From Paracoccus sp. Z118 (GTDB lineage: Bacteria > Pseudomonadota > Alphaproteobacteria > Rhodobacterales > Rhodobacteraceae): a DNA stretch of 43,980 nucleotides. A model generated the notes under the pieces. That model was not told the DNA's origin. It saw only the letters and a list, made by a program, of their open reading frames with translations, and ran no database searches. The DNA is taken from the NCBI RefSeq assembly GCF_019061185.1, contig NZ_JAHQZU010000020.1, positions 1-43,980 on the forward strand. Reading direction: 5' to 3'. This document shows, piece after piece, positions 35,449 to 43,880 of the stretch. Within the stretch, counting starts at the first letter, position 1. Each line of letters begins with the position of its first letter. Both the position numbers and the translations under genes were made by a program.

Positions 35449-35887
35449 TCAGGCCCCCAGTCCCACGGTTGGATCGGAGCGCTGCTTATGGCCCCGGCCA
35501 GCCAAGGGCAAGTGCGGCTTGGCTGTCACAGGAAAAGACATGTCGAAAAAGACAGATAGAAGCATGTCATAAACAGATGTTAGTCAGGCCCCACTCGACC
35601 GGGTGCGCAGCCCGACGATTCGGCAGCCTTGCTGCTTGCAGTCTGTAGAGTGTGCCGCAGTCCGCCCCAGAAGGGGGCGGGTGGCCCCTCCCCCGACAGC
35701 ACGTATCGTCGTCAGCACAAGCCTTGTCCCGCAGGGCAGAGGCCCGAGGCGCGTCCTATACCCGCGCGCCCGCAGACGACCGGCCAAGCCATGTGCAAGG
35801 CCGAAACTGGATAAACGCGGGGCGCTGAGCCTTGCAGGAGGGCGGTTGCAATGACTCCGCCGGACAGTGAACAGGAAGGAATGAACA
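35449..35887. other. Intergenic region between lysC and the RTX gene
   Basis: No protein-like gene is seen in these 439 bases. An A-rich patch at about 35530-35585 holds GACATGTC (35537-35544) and CATGTC (35563-35568), a repeated or inverted motif that might bind a regulator. The right part must hold the RTX promoter. A short frame from 35851, with GGAGGGCGG before it, overlaps the RTX gene in another frame and is not called. Confidence 0.4.
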
Positions 35888-38176
35888 ATGGCGACGACGT
35901 GGAACGCGATTTACCTCGGCCCGCAAGCCCTGATCGATGTGACCGAAAACACGACCAATGCGGAACGCGCCAACGTGCTGCTCAACCAGACGTTCGGCGG
36001 CAGCGGATCGCCCCTGCACCAGCAGATATTCTCGGTCACGGCGGCTCCGCGGGGCGCCACCGACGTGCTGGATCAGCGTCAAACCGGCAACGTCAACACG
36101 CAGGACCAGTTCACGGTGGACCTGGACCGGAACGGCACGGCCGAGTCCTACACCTTCGATGCGGTCGCGCGCTATAACGGCACGGTGTCGTTCCACGACG
36201 GAAGCACCGCCACGCTCGAACTACGGGTGTTCCAAGACATTACGGGCCAAACGTTTCTGGCCGCGCCGCGCCTCGACAACCCGGATCTTCAGGCGGCCCT
36301 GCAAGCGGATGCGATCGTCTCGCTGCGACTCAACTCGGTTATCTCAAGCGACAGCACTGGCCTGGCGACCGACCGCTCCGCCAAGGCCTTCGTCGATGGC
36401 CTCGTCGAAGGCACCCAAAACGCGGACACGATCAACGCCGCCTACACCGGCGACCCGGAAGCCGACCGCATCGACAACAACGACGCGACCGCCGGTCATG
36501 GCCTCAACAACTCGAACGATGATGTCGTGCAGGGCTTCGCTGGCAACGACATCATCTCGTCCGGTGCAGGCAACGACACGGTTTACGCGGGCACCGGGGC
36601 GGACAGGGTCGATGGCGGCGCGGGCAACGACGTGCTTTACGGCTACGGCGACACGCTGGGCGGCAACGCGGCCGAGGCAGGCAACGACACCCTGATCGGC
36701 GGCGATGGCTCGGACAGCCTGTATGGCGGCGCGGGAGACGACCGGCTTTATGGCGACGACACGCTCGGCACCGGCACGACCGGCGGCGCGGACCTGCTGG
36801 AAGGCGGCGCGGGCAACGACTCGCTGGTCGGCGGGTTCGGCGACGACACGCTTCGCGGCGGCGCCGACAACGACACGCTGGAAGGCGGCGTCGGCAATGA
36901 CCTGCTGGAAGGCGGCGAAGGAGCCGACACGCTGCGCGGCGGAGAGGGCAACGACAGCCTGTATGGCGGAGCCGGCGATGACCTGCTCGAGGGCGGCGGT
37001 GGAGCCGACACGCTGGAAGGTGGCGAGGGCCATGACAGCCTGTATGGCGGCGACGGCGACGATTCGCTGGACGGCGACGTCGGAAACGACCTGCTGGAAG
37101 GCGGTGCGGGCAACGATCTGCTGGAAGGCTGGGCCGGGAACGACACGCTGCGCGGCGGCGAGGGCAACGATTCCTTGCTCGGGGGCGAAGGCGATGACCT
37201 GCTCGAGGGCGGGGCCGGCAGCGACACGCTCGAAGGCGGCGCCGGGGCCGACACGCTGATCGGCGGCACCGGAGCTGACACGTTCCTCGTCACCGGTGGA
37301 GATGTCGTCCAAGATTTCTACGCCGGCGATGACGCCGCCGAAAGGGACGTGATCGATCTGTCGCAGATCTACACCGCGGATCGCCTCGCAGATTGGAACG
37401 CGGCCAACCCCACGCAGCAGTATGCAACGGTCCTTCAATGGGTGCGTGCGGACCAGGATGACGACGGCCAGCTGAACATGGTGGACGGGGTGTCCATCCG
37501 GGTCGAGAACAATGGAACCGCGGTCACGGGCGCTGACCTGGTGCTTGGGAACACCAATGTCGTCTGCTTCGCCGCCGACACCCTGATCGAGACGGACCGC
37601 GGTCCCGTGGCCGCCGCCGATCTGGCGGTGGGTGATCTGGTCCGCACGCGGGACTCCGGGCTCCAGCCCCTCCGCTGGGTCGGCAGCCGCCGTCTGACCG
37701 GGGCCGAGCTGGAGGCCGCGCCGAACCTGCGCGCGATCCGCATCGCCGCCGGCGCGCTGGGGGCGAACACGCCGTCGTCCGATCTGGTCGTCTCGCCGCA
37801 GCACCGGGTGCTGGTCCGCTCGAAGATCGCGCAGAAGATGTTCGGAACGGACGAAGTGCTGGTCGCCGCCAAGCAACTGCTGCTGGTGGACGGCGTGGAC
37901 ATCGCCGAGGATCTGGACGGCCTCACCTATGTCCACTTCCTCTTCGACGATCATCAGGTCGTCTGGTCGAACGGGGCGGAAACGGAATCGCTGCACCCCG
38001 GCAAGCAGGCGCTGAACGCCGTGGGCGAGGCGGGACGCGAGGAAATCTTCGCGCTTTTCCCCGAGCTGCGCGACGAAGCCGCCGCCCGCGCGCCGGTGCG
38101 GACGCTCGCCTCGGGCCGGATGGGCCGCAAGCTGGCGATGCGCCACGCCCAGAACGGCAAGCCGCTGGTGTCCTGA
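35888..38176 (+). CDS. RTX calcium-binding protein with C-terminal Hint domain
   Basis: The 762-residue protein has an N-terminal region of about 200 residues of unknown type, then about 28 glycine-aspartate nonapeptide repeats of the GGxGxDxLx kind (about 213-468), then a Hint_2-type domain (about 559-705) beginning with [14 protein letters not shown], with [22 protein letters not shown] and [11 protein letters not shown] repeats bind calcium outside the cell after type I secretion. No hlyB/hlyD/tolC genes are near, so it must use a distant transporter. GGAAGG precedes the ATG; an in-frame stop two codons upstream fixes the start. A strong terminator follows. Confidence 0.92.
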   Translation: MATTWNAIYLGPQALIDVTENTTNAERANVLLNQTFGGSGSPLHQQIFSVTAAPRGATDVLDQRQTGNVNTQDQFTVDLDRNGTAESYTFDAVARYNGTVSFHDGSTATLELRVFQDITGQTFLAAPRLDNPDLQAALQADAIVSLRLNSVISSDSTGLATDRSAKAFVDGLVEGTQNADTINAAYTGDPEADRIDNNDATAGHGLNNSNDDVVQGFAGNDIISSGAGNDTVYAGTGADRVDGGAGNDVLYGYGDTLGGNAAEAGNDTLIGGDGSDSLYGGAGDDRLYGDDTLGTGTTGGADLLEGGAGNDSLVGGFGDDTLRGGADNDTLEGGVGNDLLEGGEGADTLRGGEGNDSLYGGAGDDLLEGGGGADTLEGGEGHDSLYGGDGDDSLDGDVGNDLLEGGAGNDLLEGWAGNDTLRGGEGNDSLLGGEGDDLLEGGAGSDTLEGGAGADTLIGGTGADTFLVTGGDVVQDFYAGDDAAERDVIDLSQIYTADRLADWNAANPTQQYATVLQWVRADQDDDGQLNMVDGVSIRVENNGTAVTGADLVLGNTNVVCFAADTLIETDRGPVAAADLAVGDLVRTRDSGLQPLRWVGSRRLTGAELEAAPNLRAIRIAAGALGANTPSSDLVVSPQHRVLVRSKIAQKMFGTDEVLVAAKQLLLVDGVDIAEDLDGLTYVHFLFDDHQVVWSNGAETESLHPGKQALNAVGEAGREEIFALFPELRDEAAARAPVRTLASGRMGRKLAMRHAQNGKPLVS
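36525..37290 (+). repeat. RTX nonapeptide repeat array
   Basis: About 28 tandem 27-bp units encode GGxGxDxLx repeats. Units fall into recurrent types, ending DLLEGG, DTLRGG/DTLEGG and DSLYGG, that recur in the same order, so larger blocks have been duplicated. DNA copies such as GGCAACGACACGCTGCG recur closely. Confidence 0.85.
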
Positions 38177-38198
38177 CCACGCGTCTTCCCTGAACAGC

Positions 38199-38225
38199 AA
38201 AAAGACCGGCACCGCCGGTCTTTTT
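38199..38225. terminator. Bidirectional terminator between RTX gene and DUF1178 gene
   Basis: AAAAAGACCGGC-ACC-GCCGGTCTTTTT is a perfect 12-bp stem whose A5 and T5 ends make it a canonical intrinsic terminator in both directions. Confidence 0.92.
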
Positions 38226-38250
38226 CATCTCTGCTTCATCGTGACGGTGG

Positions 38251-38667
38251 TCAACTGACCTTGCTGCGCGGCCGGAACGGCAGCGGGGCGACGGGAATGC
38301 CGTCCTCCAGCAGCCTGCGCGCCTCTTCGGGCCGGGCCTCGCCGTGGATGGCCCGCTCGGGCTTGGTCCCTTCGTGCATCGCGCGGGCCTCGGCGGCGAA
38401 GCTCATGCCGACATAGTCGGAATTCGCCTCGACATGCCGGCGCAGTTGCTCCAGCGGCGACATCGCCTCGGGCTCGCTGCGAAGCGCCGGGCCTTCGGCC
38501 TTCCGCGCGGGCACCCCCGGCGTCATCAGGGCCTTCTGCACATCCGTTTCCTCGCAAACGGTGCAGGCGACCTGACCTGCGGCCTGCATCCGCTCGAAAT
38601 CATCGGCCGAGCGGAACCAGCCTTCGAAGTCATGCCCCTTGGCGCAGCGGAGTGCATAGCGGATCAT
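38251..38667 (-). CDS. DUF1178 family protein
   Basis: The 138-residue protein starts MIRYALRCAKGHDFEGWFRSA and has a CTVC pair near residue 35-38. With Cys8 this looks like a zinc-ribbon-type site as in DUF1178 proteins. The rest is charged, with NSDYVGMSFAAEARAMHEG, a conserved-looking stretch. Function is unknown. It lies 52 bp downstream of waaA on the same strand and may be co-transcribed with it. Confidence 0.85.
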   Translation of the reverse strand: MIRYALRCAKGHDFEGWFRSADDFERMQAAGQVACTVCEETDVQKALMTPGVPARKAEGPALRSEPEAMSPLEQLRRHVEANSDYVGMSFAAEARAMHEGTKPERAIHGEARPEEARRLLEDGIPVAPLPFRPRSKVS

Positions 38668-38719
38668 TCGGGAACTCTCTCTCCTTTACAGGATCATATC
38701 GGGGCGAAGGGGCGCGCGA

Positions 38720-39925
38720 TCAAGCGCGACTGCGCGCAGCGGCGAGCGCGAGGATGCGCCCGACCAGCGGCGCCGGATCGCCCGCCTTGTCGTGCAGCAG
38801 ATCGCGGGCACGGCGGCCCATCGCACGGGCGGCGGCGGGATCGGCCGCCAGCCGGGCGACGGTGACTGCCAGATCGCCTGCCTCGGTCCGCAGCGCGGCG
38901 CCCGCGGCGTCCAGCGCGGCATAATCCGCGGCAGCGTTCCCGACATGCGGCCCGTGCAGGATCGCGCAGCCATGGCCCGCCGGTTCCCACGGGGTATGGC
39001 CGCCGTGATCGACCAGCGAGCCGCCGGTCAGGCAGATGCCCGCGGCGTCATACCAGCGGCCCATCTCGCCCAGCACATCGACCAGCAGCACCGGCGCCGC
39101 CAGATCGTCCCCGGCCGAGCGCCGCGCCACCGCCAACCCCCGCGCCGCGATCAGCGCCGCCACCGCATCCCCCCGCTGCGGATGGCGCGGGGCGAGGATC
39201 AGCCGCAGTCCCGGCACCTCGGCGCGGGCGCTGAGGAAGGCGTCCAGCACCAGCTCGTCCTCGCCCGCATGGGTCGAGGCGGCGAGCCATGTCGCATCCC
39301 GGGCGGCGCTGTCCGGCGGCGCGGGCGTCGCGGCGGGATCGAGCAGCTTCAGTTGCAGGCGCGGCATCAGCGCCGCGGGCGGCAGGCCAAGGGCGACCAG
39401 CCGCGCCTCGCTGCCCTCGTCCTGCGCCGACAGCGCATCCAGCCCCGCCAGCACCGGCCCGATCAGCGCCCGCGCCTTTGCCCATCGCGCCGCCGAGCGT
39501 TCCGACAGACGCGCCCCCACGACCACCTGCCCGACACCTCGCGCCCGCGCGGCGGCGGCGCGGCTCGGCCAGATCTCGTTCTCCACCGTGACCATCACCG
39601 CCGGGCGGTAGCGATCCATGAACCGCCCGACCGCCCCCGGCACATCCAGCGGCGCGAGCCGCGCGGGCAGGCCCCAATCGCGCACCACGGCGCGCCCCGT
39701 GATGGTATTCGCCGTGACGATCACCGGCCGCTCCCGCGCCAGCGCCGCCACGATCCGCCGGGCCGAGGTCAGCTCGCCCACCGAGGCGCCGTGAATCCAG
39801 ATCCCGCCCGCCGGGTGCGGCAACGTGGCGCCCAGCACCATGCGCTCGCGCCACACGGGCCCGGCGAGCGGCCCCGCCGCCCGCATCACCCCCCCCGCAA
39901 GGGCCGTCGCGGCGCGATAGAGCAT
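38720..39925 (-). CDS. waaA: 3-deoxy-D-manno-octulosonic acid transferase (Kdo transferase)
   Basis: The 401-residue glycosyltransferase adds Kdo to lipid A precursor at the inner membrane. It has IWIHGASVGELTSAR (about 42-56) with the catalytic glutamate, MVTVENEIWPSRA (about 110), LAPRHPQRGD (about 255) and GGHTPWEPAGHG (about 315). A hydrophobic N terminus anchors it. The ATG at 39925 has AAAGG upstream; longer upstream frames run into the tRNA and are not real. This implies a lipopolysaccharide outer membrane. Confidence 0.92.
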   Translation of the reverse strand: MLYRAATALAGGVMRAAGPLAGPVWRERMVLGATLPHPAGGIWIHGASVGELTSARRIVAALARERPVIVTANTITGRAVVRDWGLPARLAPLDVPGAVGRFMDRYRPAVMVTVENEIWPSRAAAARARGVGQVVVGARLSERSAARWAKARALIGPVLAGLDALSAQDEGSEARLVALGLPPAALMPRLQLKLLDPAATPAPPDSAARDATWLAASTHAGEDELVLDAFLSARAEVPGLRLILAPRHPQRGDAVAALIAARGLAVARRSAGDDLAAPVLLVDVLGEMGRWYDAAGICLTGGSLVDHGGHTPWEPAGHGCAILHGPHVGNAAADYAALDAAGAALRTEAGDLAVTVARLAADPAAARAMGRRARDLLHDKAGDPAPLVGRILALAAARSRA

Positions 39926-40041
39926 GCTGGGCCTTTCGTCAGGGGAACCGGTGCCGGACTGGATAGCCAGCATTCCGCGCAGGCACCAGCCGCCGGCTGA
40001 CGGCGCGTGCGCTCGGTTGCAATGGATCACTGATGAGGAGA

Positions 40042-40115
40042 TGGAGGCGGGTACCGGAATCGAACCGGTCTTCACGGATTTGCAATCCGCTGCGTAACCT
40101 CTCCGCCAACCCGCC
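40042..40115 (-). tRNA. tRNA-Cys (anticodon GCA)
   Basis: The 74-base gene on the minus strand folds with acceptor GGCGGGT and ACCCGCC, anticodon loop with GCA (GGATTGCAAATCC), T arm GGTTCGATTCC and encoded CCA. A clear promoter precedes it. Confidence 0.97.
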
Positions 40116-40127
40116 GGAGCCTCGCGT

Positions 40128-40156
40128 TTGCTAGGGTTTTCGGCGAGACGGGTCAA
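40128..40156 (-). promoter_or_regulatory. Predicted promoter of tRNA-Cys
   Basis: On the minus strand TTGACC (40156-40151) and TAGCAA (40133-40128) are 17 bases apart, 12 bases before the tRNA. The integrase module lies just upstream and leaves this promoter intact. Confidence 0.65.
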
Positions 40157-40161
40157 GGGGG

Positions 40162-40177
40162 TTATCACTCCGGTTAT
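40162..40177 (+). repeat. Candidate attachment-site repeat, left copy
   Basis: TTATCACTCCGGTTAT here matches TTCTCACTCCGGTTCT at 41797-41812 in 14 of 16 bases, with an identical 11-base core. The pair brackets the integrase and excisionase-like genes in direct orientation. That placement fits attL/attR, but the core is short and chance is possible. Confidence 0.4.
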
Positions 40178-40212
40178 CAGTTTCATGTTCTGGCCATGTT
40201 CCGTTCTCATGA

Positions 40213-41232
40213 TCAGGACCGTTTCGCGCGGGCTTGCTTGGCCCGCATGATCTGCCGGGCTTCTCCGGCATACTTCCGCACCATCTCTTTCGTGCTGTGG
40301 CCGCTGTAGGACATGATCTCGTCGTCGTCGCAGCCCGCCCAAGCCAGCTCCATCACACCGCGATAGCGCAGTGCGTGTAGGTCATAGGCTTCCAGCTCCA
40401 GCCTCTTGCGCTCTGCCAGCATGATCTCGGCCAACCGCCGGTAACTCATCCGCTGCCCGCCCTTAAGCGTCAGAATGGGCCGGCTCGGCATGGGGGCGAA
40501 CGGCAGCGCGGCCTTTGCCGCGTCCAGTGCCGCCTTGAGCCGCGTGGTGCAGGGTAGCACCAACGGCACATCGCTTTTGTTCTGACGCAAGCTCAGAGTG
40601 CCGGTGCCTTCGGGCTGGTAGTCTCCCCAGGTGAAGTCCACCCAGTCTCCCGGACGTTGGACGCTGCCCACGCCGATCTCGAAGATCAGGCGCTCTTGCT
40701 CCCCGGCTTCAGCCCGCCACTTCTGAACGGCCGCGTCAGGCCATGGGCGATGTGGCTGCTGCCTATTTTTCGGCACAACGAGCCGCTCGATATCCTTAGC
40801 AGGATTGCTGGGCATCCAGTGGCGGCGCCTCACCACCTTGAAGATCATGCTGATTGCGACAGGGATGTAATTGGCGAAGCGCACGCGATGCTTGTTCTTG
40901 TCCATCGCCTCACAAATGTCCGCCTGGGTTAGCCGCGACACGTCCCTATCGCCGATCTTCTCGATCAGGTAGGCTAGGACAGGCTCAAGGTCTTGCCGGT
41001 AGCGAACCGACTTCGCTGCCCACCGGTCCGACTCGCGCAGGAGCTGGATGGCTGCCGACCACGATTGCTTTGCGTCCATCTTCTTCCCGGTCCTGACCTC
41101 CCAATACTGGCGGTCGAATTCGGCGGTGCCCTCGGGCGCGGTAAAGCGGTGCAGATACTTCCCTTTCTTGCGGAAGTAGACGTAACCCGGCTTAGCTTCG
41201 AAAACGTAGGGCTTGCGGCCTTCTTTCCTCAC
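40213..41232 (-). CDS. Tyrosine recombinase (phage/island-type integrase)
   Basis: The 339-residue integrase has the full catalytic set: Arg193 (SVQRPGD), a Lys near 219 (QNKSD), His286-Arg289 (HALR), His312 (GHS) and Tyr321 (RKYAGEA). An N-terminal SAM-like DNA-binding part (about 60-150) precedes it. It should move an element by site-specific recombination, probably at or near the adjacent tRNA-Cys. It starts with GTG overlapping the excisionase-like stop as GTGA. Nothing looks truncated. Confidence 0.92.
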   Translation of the reverse strand: MRKEGRKPYVFEAKPGYVYFRKKGKYLHRFTAPEGTAEFDRQYWEVRTGKKMDAKQSWSAAIQLLRESDRWAAKSVRYRQDLEPVLAYLIEKIGDRDVSRLTQADICEAMDKNKHRVRFANYIPVAISMIFKVVRRRHWMPSNPAKDIERLVVPKNRQQPHRPWPDAAVQKWRAEAGEQERLIFEIGVGSVQRPGDWVDFTWGDYQPEGTGTLSLRQNKSDVPLVLPCTTRLKAALDAAKAALPFAPMPSRPILTLKGGQRMSYRRLAEIMLAERKRLELEAYDLHALRYRGVMELAWAGCDDDEIMSYSGHSTKEMVRKYAGEARQIMRAKQARAKRS

Positions 41233-41426
41233 CAGACAATTCCTCCTTCTACGGCATCGCCGTTAGCAATCTTCTCGAGCATCTCCGTTTTCCACCGCAG
41301 CTTGCCCGGTGCGATCTCGTAAGGCCGCGGCAGGTGCCCGGCTTCGACGAGAGAACGGAATTCGCCCGGCTTCATGTCGAGAAGCCCCGCCGCAGTCACT
41401 TCGCTGGACCAGATAGGACGCTTCAT
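41229..41426 (-). CDS. Excisionase-like / AlpA-type small DNA-binding protein
   Basis: The 65-residue protein begins MKRPIWSSEVTAAGLLDMKP and continues with FRSLVEAGHLPRPYEI and a short basic wing-like turn. This matches small winged-helix excisionase or AlpA-type proteins that direct an integrase. Its stop overlaps the integrase GTG by 4 nt (GTGA) and its ATG overlaps a short upstream frame by ATGA. Family assignment is from pattern and context. Confidence 0.65.
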   Translation of the reverse strand: MKRPIWSSEVTAAGLLDMKPGEFRSLVEAGHLPRPYEIAPGKLRWKTEMLEKIANGDAVEGGIVW

Positions 41427-41512
41427 GCTGCGATTCCGAGTTCCACGGTCCGGCGTGCGGCAGGGATCAGCGCGATCATCTGGACAATCTGGTGGTGGAG
41501 GTCGGTCATCAT
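41423..41512 (-). CDS. Possible 29-residue leader peptide of the integrase module
   Basis: The frame MMTDLHHQIVQMIALIPAARR... ends in an ATGA overlap with the excisionase-like gene. The overlap pattern is the only support; the ribosome binding site is weak (GGATCTAG). TATACA about 18 bases upstream could be a -10 element. Confidence 0.3.
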   Translation of the reverse strand: MMTDLHHQIVQMIALIPAARRTVELGIAA

Positions 41513-41796
41513 CTAGATCCGAATTTCTGTATACATGCTCATGGTTCGCTGTCCCTGGATCAGTATAGGGTATCGAACCTCGGGATAGGCGGCAGAGCGG
41601 GCGCGAAACGGCCCAGATTCGTGGGTGATGTATGGTTTGATGTGGACAACTCACCGATCGTAAGGCTGTCCGGTGTCTGCCGGCCGAGTTCGCGAGCGGG
41701 CGGTTGTTGAAAGTGCCTCCAGCAGCCCTGCAAACCCAGAACATGGTCTGTGAAAAAGAAAATGGGTTCAGTTGGAAGGCCGCCGCCGATCACCCA
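41513..41796. other. Upstream region of the integrase module
   Basis: This 284-base stretch has no recognisable protein. It holds AGTATAGGGTATCGAACCT near 41567-41585, whose minus strand reads TATACT and may be a -10 element, and an A-rich run (GTGAAAAAGAAAATGGG) near 41752. It probably contains the module's promoter and integrase binding sites. Confidence 0.35.
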
Positions 41797-41812
41797 TTCT
41801 CACTCCGGTTCT
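41797..41812 (+). repeat. Candidate attachment-site repeat, right copy
   Basis: TTCTCACTCCGGTTCT matches the copy at 40162-40177 in 14 of 16 bases, including the 11-base core TCACTCCGGTT (41800-41810). If these are attR and attL, the element is about 1.6 kb and carries only the integrase module. Confidence 0.4.
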
Positions 41813-41821
41813 TCATTATGG

Positions 41822-41920
41822 ATGTCCTCGCCCCTGCCGCGCGACGAGCAGGTGGTGTTGGCTCCAGTCGAGCTGGCCCTGTCCGACGGCGTGGCGAGTA
41901 GCCGCAAGGTGCTGGTCTAG
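41822..41920 (+). CDS. Short unidentified frame (32 residues)
   Basis: A frame MSSPLPRDEQVVLAPVELAL... has protein-like composition, without frameshift until TAG. It starts 10 bases after the right repeat and runs up to the flhA fragment. It looks like the start of a gene cut by a junction, but I do not recognise the family. Confidence 0.25.
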   Translation: MSSPLPRDEQVVLAPVELALSDGVASSRKVLV

Positions 41921-42159
41921 CGTCTGCCCTGATCGTCTCGATCGCCGCGGGCCTGATCGTGACCAAGGGCGCCGCCGAGGGCACAGCCGGCAATGCAGTC
42001 TCTGGACAGCTCATCGCGACGCCGCGGGCGCTCTATGCCTCCGCGGCCCTGATCGCTGGGATGGGGGTCCTCCCCGGTTTTCCGCTGGGGATCTTCCTGC
42101 CGCTGGCCGCGCTGCTTGTCACCATCGCCCTGAACCGTTCGAGGCGTCCCTCCGCATGA
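41911..42159 (+). pseudogene. flhA: Fragment of flagellar export protein FlhA
   Basis: In one frame the stretch from about 41920 reads ALIVSIAAGLIVTKGAAEG, then SGQLIATPRALYASAALIAG and VLPGFPLGIFLPLAALL. This corresponds to a short part of the membrane domain of FlhA, the flagellar type III export gate, whose full length is about 700 residues. Both ends are lost: a stop lies just upstream in frame, and the IS remnant follows from about 42131. No other flagellar gene is present, so this is debris of a deletion or rearrangement. Confidence 0.65.
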
Positions 42160-43195
42160 CATCGAGAGCGCGGCGGCGCAGGACGGCGATGTTGCCCGGG
42201 CCGTTATCCTTGCGGTTGCGCGCTGCGTCTTCGCGAAAGGACACGTCGAGCTGCCAGTGCAGGGCGTTCTCGATGGCCCAGTGGGTCCGCACGGTGGCGA
42301 GCAGCACGTCGGGCGTCGGCATCCAAGACAGCGCGAAGTAGCGCGTCTCCAAGGTCGTGGCGCCGGCCGTCTCCCGGCTTGCCTCGACCCGACCAAAGAC
42401 CTTGGGCCCGGGGAATTCATGATGCTCCGCCAGACCCTTGGCCGACACGACCACCGCCTTGCGGATCTCCCTCCGACCGTGACCGGCGTCTTCGGTGACG
42501 GCGGTGGGGTGACCTTCCTTCAGCGTGCCGAAACAGGCCCTGGCGTCAGACAAGAGCGAGTCCTGGTTGGCCTTGAGCGCCAGGCACCAGTCGCCCCCGC
42601 CGGTGTTGATCGCCGCAACCGTGCGGCAATTGCAGTGCAGCGCATCGGCGGTCACCACCTTGCCCTTGAGCGCGATCAGGCCGAGCGCCTCGATCGCGGC
42701 CTCCAGCTCCGCGCCACGATCGGCCGGCACGCTGGCCAGCGTCAGGCGCAGCCGCGCGGCGTAGGCCGAGACCATCATCCGCGTCCGCGCACTCTCGCCC
42801 GCGTCGCGGGCGCCGCGCAGGGCCTTGCCGTCGATGGCGATCACATCGCCGTCGCGCAAGAGGGCCGCGACATCGGCCAGCACCCGGCCGAAGGCCGCAT
42901 CGAGCGCCTTCGGATCGATCATCCGGAACACGGCGGAGAACGTGTCATGCGACGGAACCGCATGCCCGAGCTTCAGGAAGCCTCTGAAAACACTCTCCTT
43001 CGCCCGACCGAAGGCTGCCATCTCGGCACAGGACGTCGCGCCGCAGAGCACGGACACGAACGCGATGACGAGCAGTTCGCCAAGGTTGTGCCGGGTATTC
43101 CCGGCGCGGGGATCGGGGACATCTTCGAAGGCGGAGAGGAACAGGTGCATGGCGGCGATGAACTCCGAGGGACGGGTCCACCCCCCAGAATCCAT
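42119..43195 (-). pseudogene. ISAs1-family transposase, C-terminally truncated
   Basis: The 358-codon frame has the ISAs1 (H-repeat) transposase pattern: DVPDPRAGNTRHNLGELL near the N terminus, a DDE catalytic set at Asp122 (AIDGKALRG), Asp184 (VVTADALHCN) and Glu309 (HWAIENALHWQLD). Intact members continue after RRDASNGS into a basic tail ending in LKRAGWD-type residues; here the frame runs into GRW and stops in flhA-like DNA. An internal Met 15 codons downstream is the alternative start. Because the end is missing, activity is doubtful. Confidence 0.8.
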
Positions 43196-43254
43196 CCCGC
43201 CCTCTGCCGCAACGGGCGCTGCTCAGGCCGACAGGGTCATATGCGATTCCCCTG
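42131..43254 (-). mobile_element. ISAs1-family insertion sequence, left end lost
   Basis: The transposase frame and its upstream sequence form one element. The right terminus is inferred at 43254, where the minus strand reads CAGGGGAATCGCATATGACC, with the CAGGG start usual for this family. No matching inverted repeat occurs at the left, where the transposase runs into the flhA fragment near 42131. So the element was cut by a deletion or recombination after insertion. Confidence 0.6.
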
Positions 43255-43880
43255 CCACGGATTAGTGGCACCGAGGTCCTGTCCATCCAGCGCGTCATCA
43301 CTCCCCCGGGCGACTGGTTCTTTTGTGAGACCGCGCAGGCCGTGTTGTGTGCAGATAAAGTCTCAATCCGTGGCAGACTGCATATTATCGGACAGCATGA
43401 ACAATCTCGTCCGTCGATCTATCCTAGGCCCGGTGCGAGCCGAGCTTCTCGATTGTGGCCGGGGCAGGTGCTTCGGTAGCTCGCGCGAGCTGGCCCATCT
43501 CGACTGACCTTCCACGCGCCTTCGTGCAAGCTGGGTAGGTGAGCGCGCTACGTTGCCTCGTGCGGCGAGGCGCGAGCCGTCGCGATCGTCCATATTGTCG
43601 GTATGATGCGGGTAGGCGAATGAACCGGGTATATTCTCGGTTGGGCTTGTAACCTTTTCGATCGGGTTCAATCCCGGTGGAAAGCAGGTTAGCCGAACAA
43701 CCGGATTCTCGCAGGCGAGACCGAGAAGGGCGGTTTCCTTACGACCTCCTATGCGACCCATCATCGCCATTCCTGCATCGGCGCGCGGGCCGACTTTGGC
43801 GACCTGCTGATCGGCGCGAGCGCGCTGATGGTCGAGCTATCCGGCGTCGGAACAGCGCCGGCACCGCTCCACGGGTTCGA
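43255..43880. other. Unrecognised stretch right of the IS element
   Basis: These 626 bases have several short protein-like pieces but no complete gene. On the plus strand near 43270-43330 a frame reads EVLSIQRVITPPGDWFFCE, and near 43730-43840 another reads GARADFGDLLIGASALM. I recognise no family for either. The mix of frames suggests gene remnants next to the truncated IS. Confidence 0.35.

Noticed and set aside
30799..35559. A 1586-codon plus-strand open frame opposite ptsP and lysC.
   Set aside because: A by-product of high GC and codon bias; the opposite-strand genes are certain.
35851..36177. A 108-residue frame with a strong ribosome binding site that overlaps the RTX start in another frame.
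   Set aside because: Composition is that of an out-of-frame shadow; the RTX frame is clearly the coding one. A leader role cannot be excluded.
41560..41793. A 77-codon minus-strand frame upstream of the integrase module.
   Set aside because: No ribosome binding site, no recognised motif and it covers the likely promoter region.
43363..43770. A 135-codon minus-strand frame in the right-hand debris.
   Set aside because: Low-complexity Arg/Ser-rich composition typical of a non-coding frame in GC-rich DNA.
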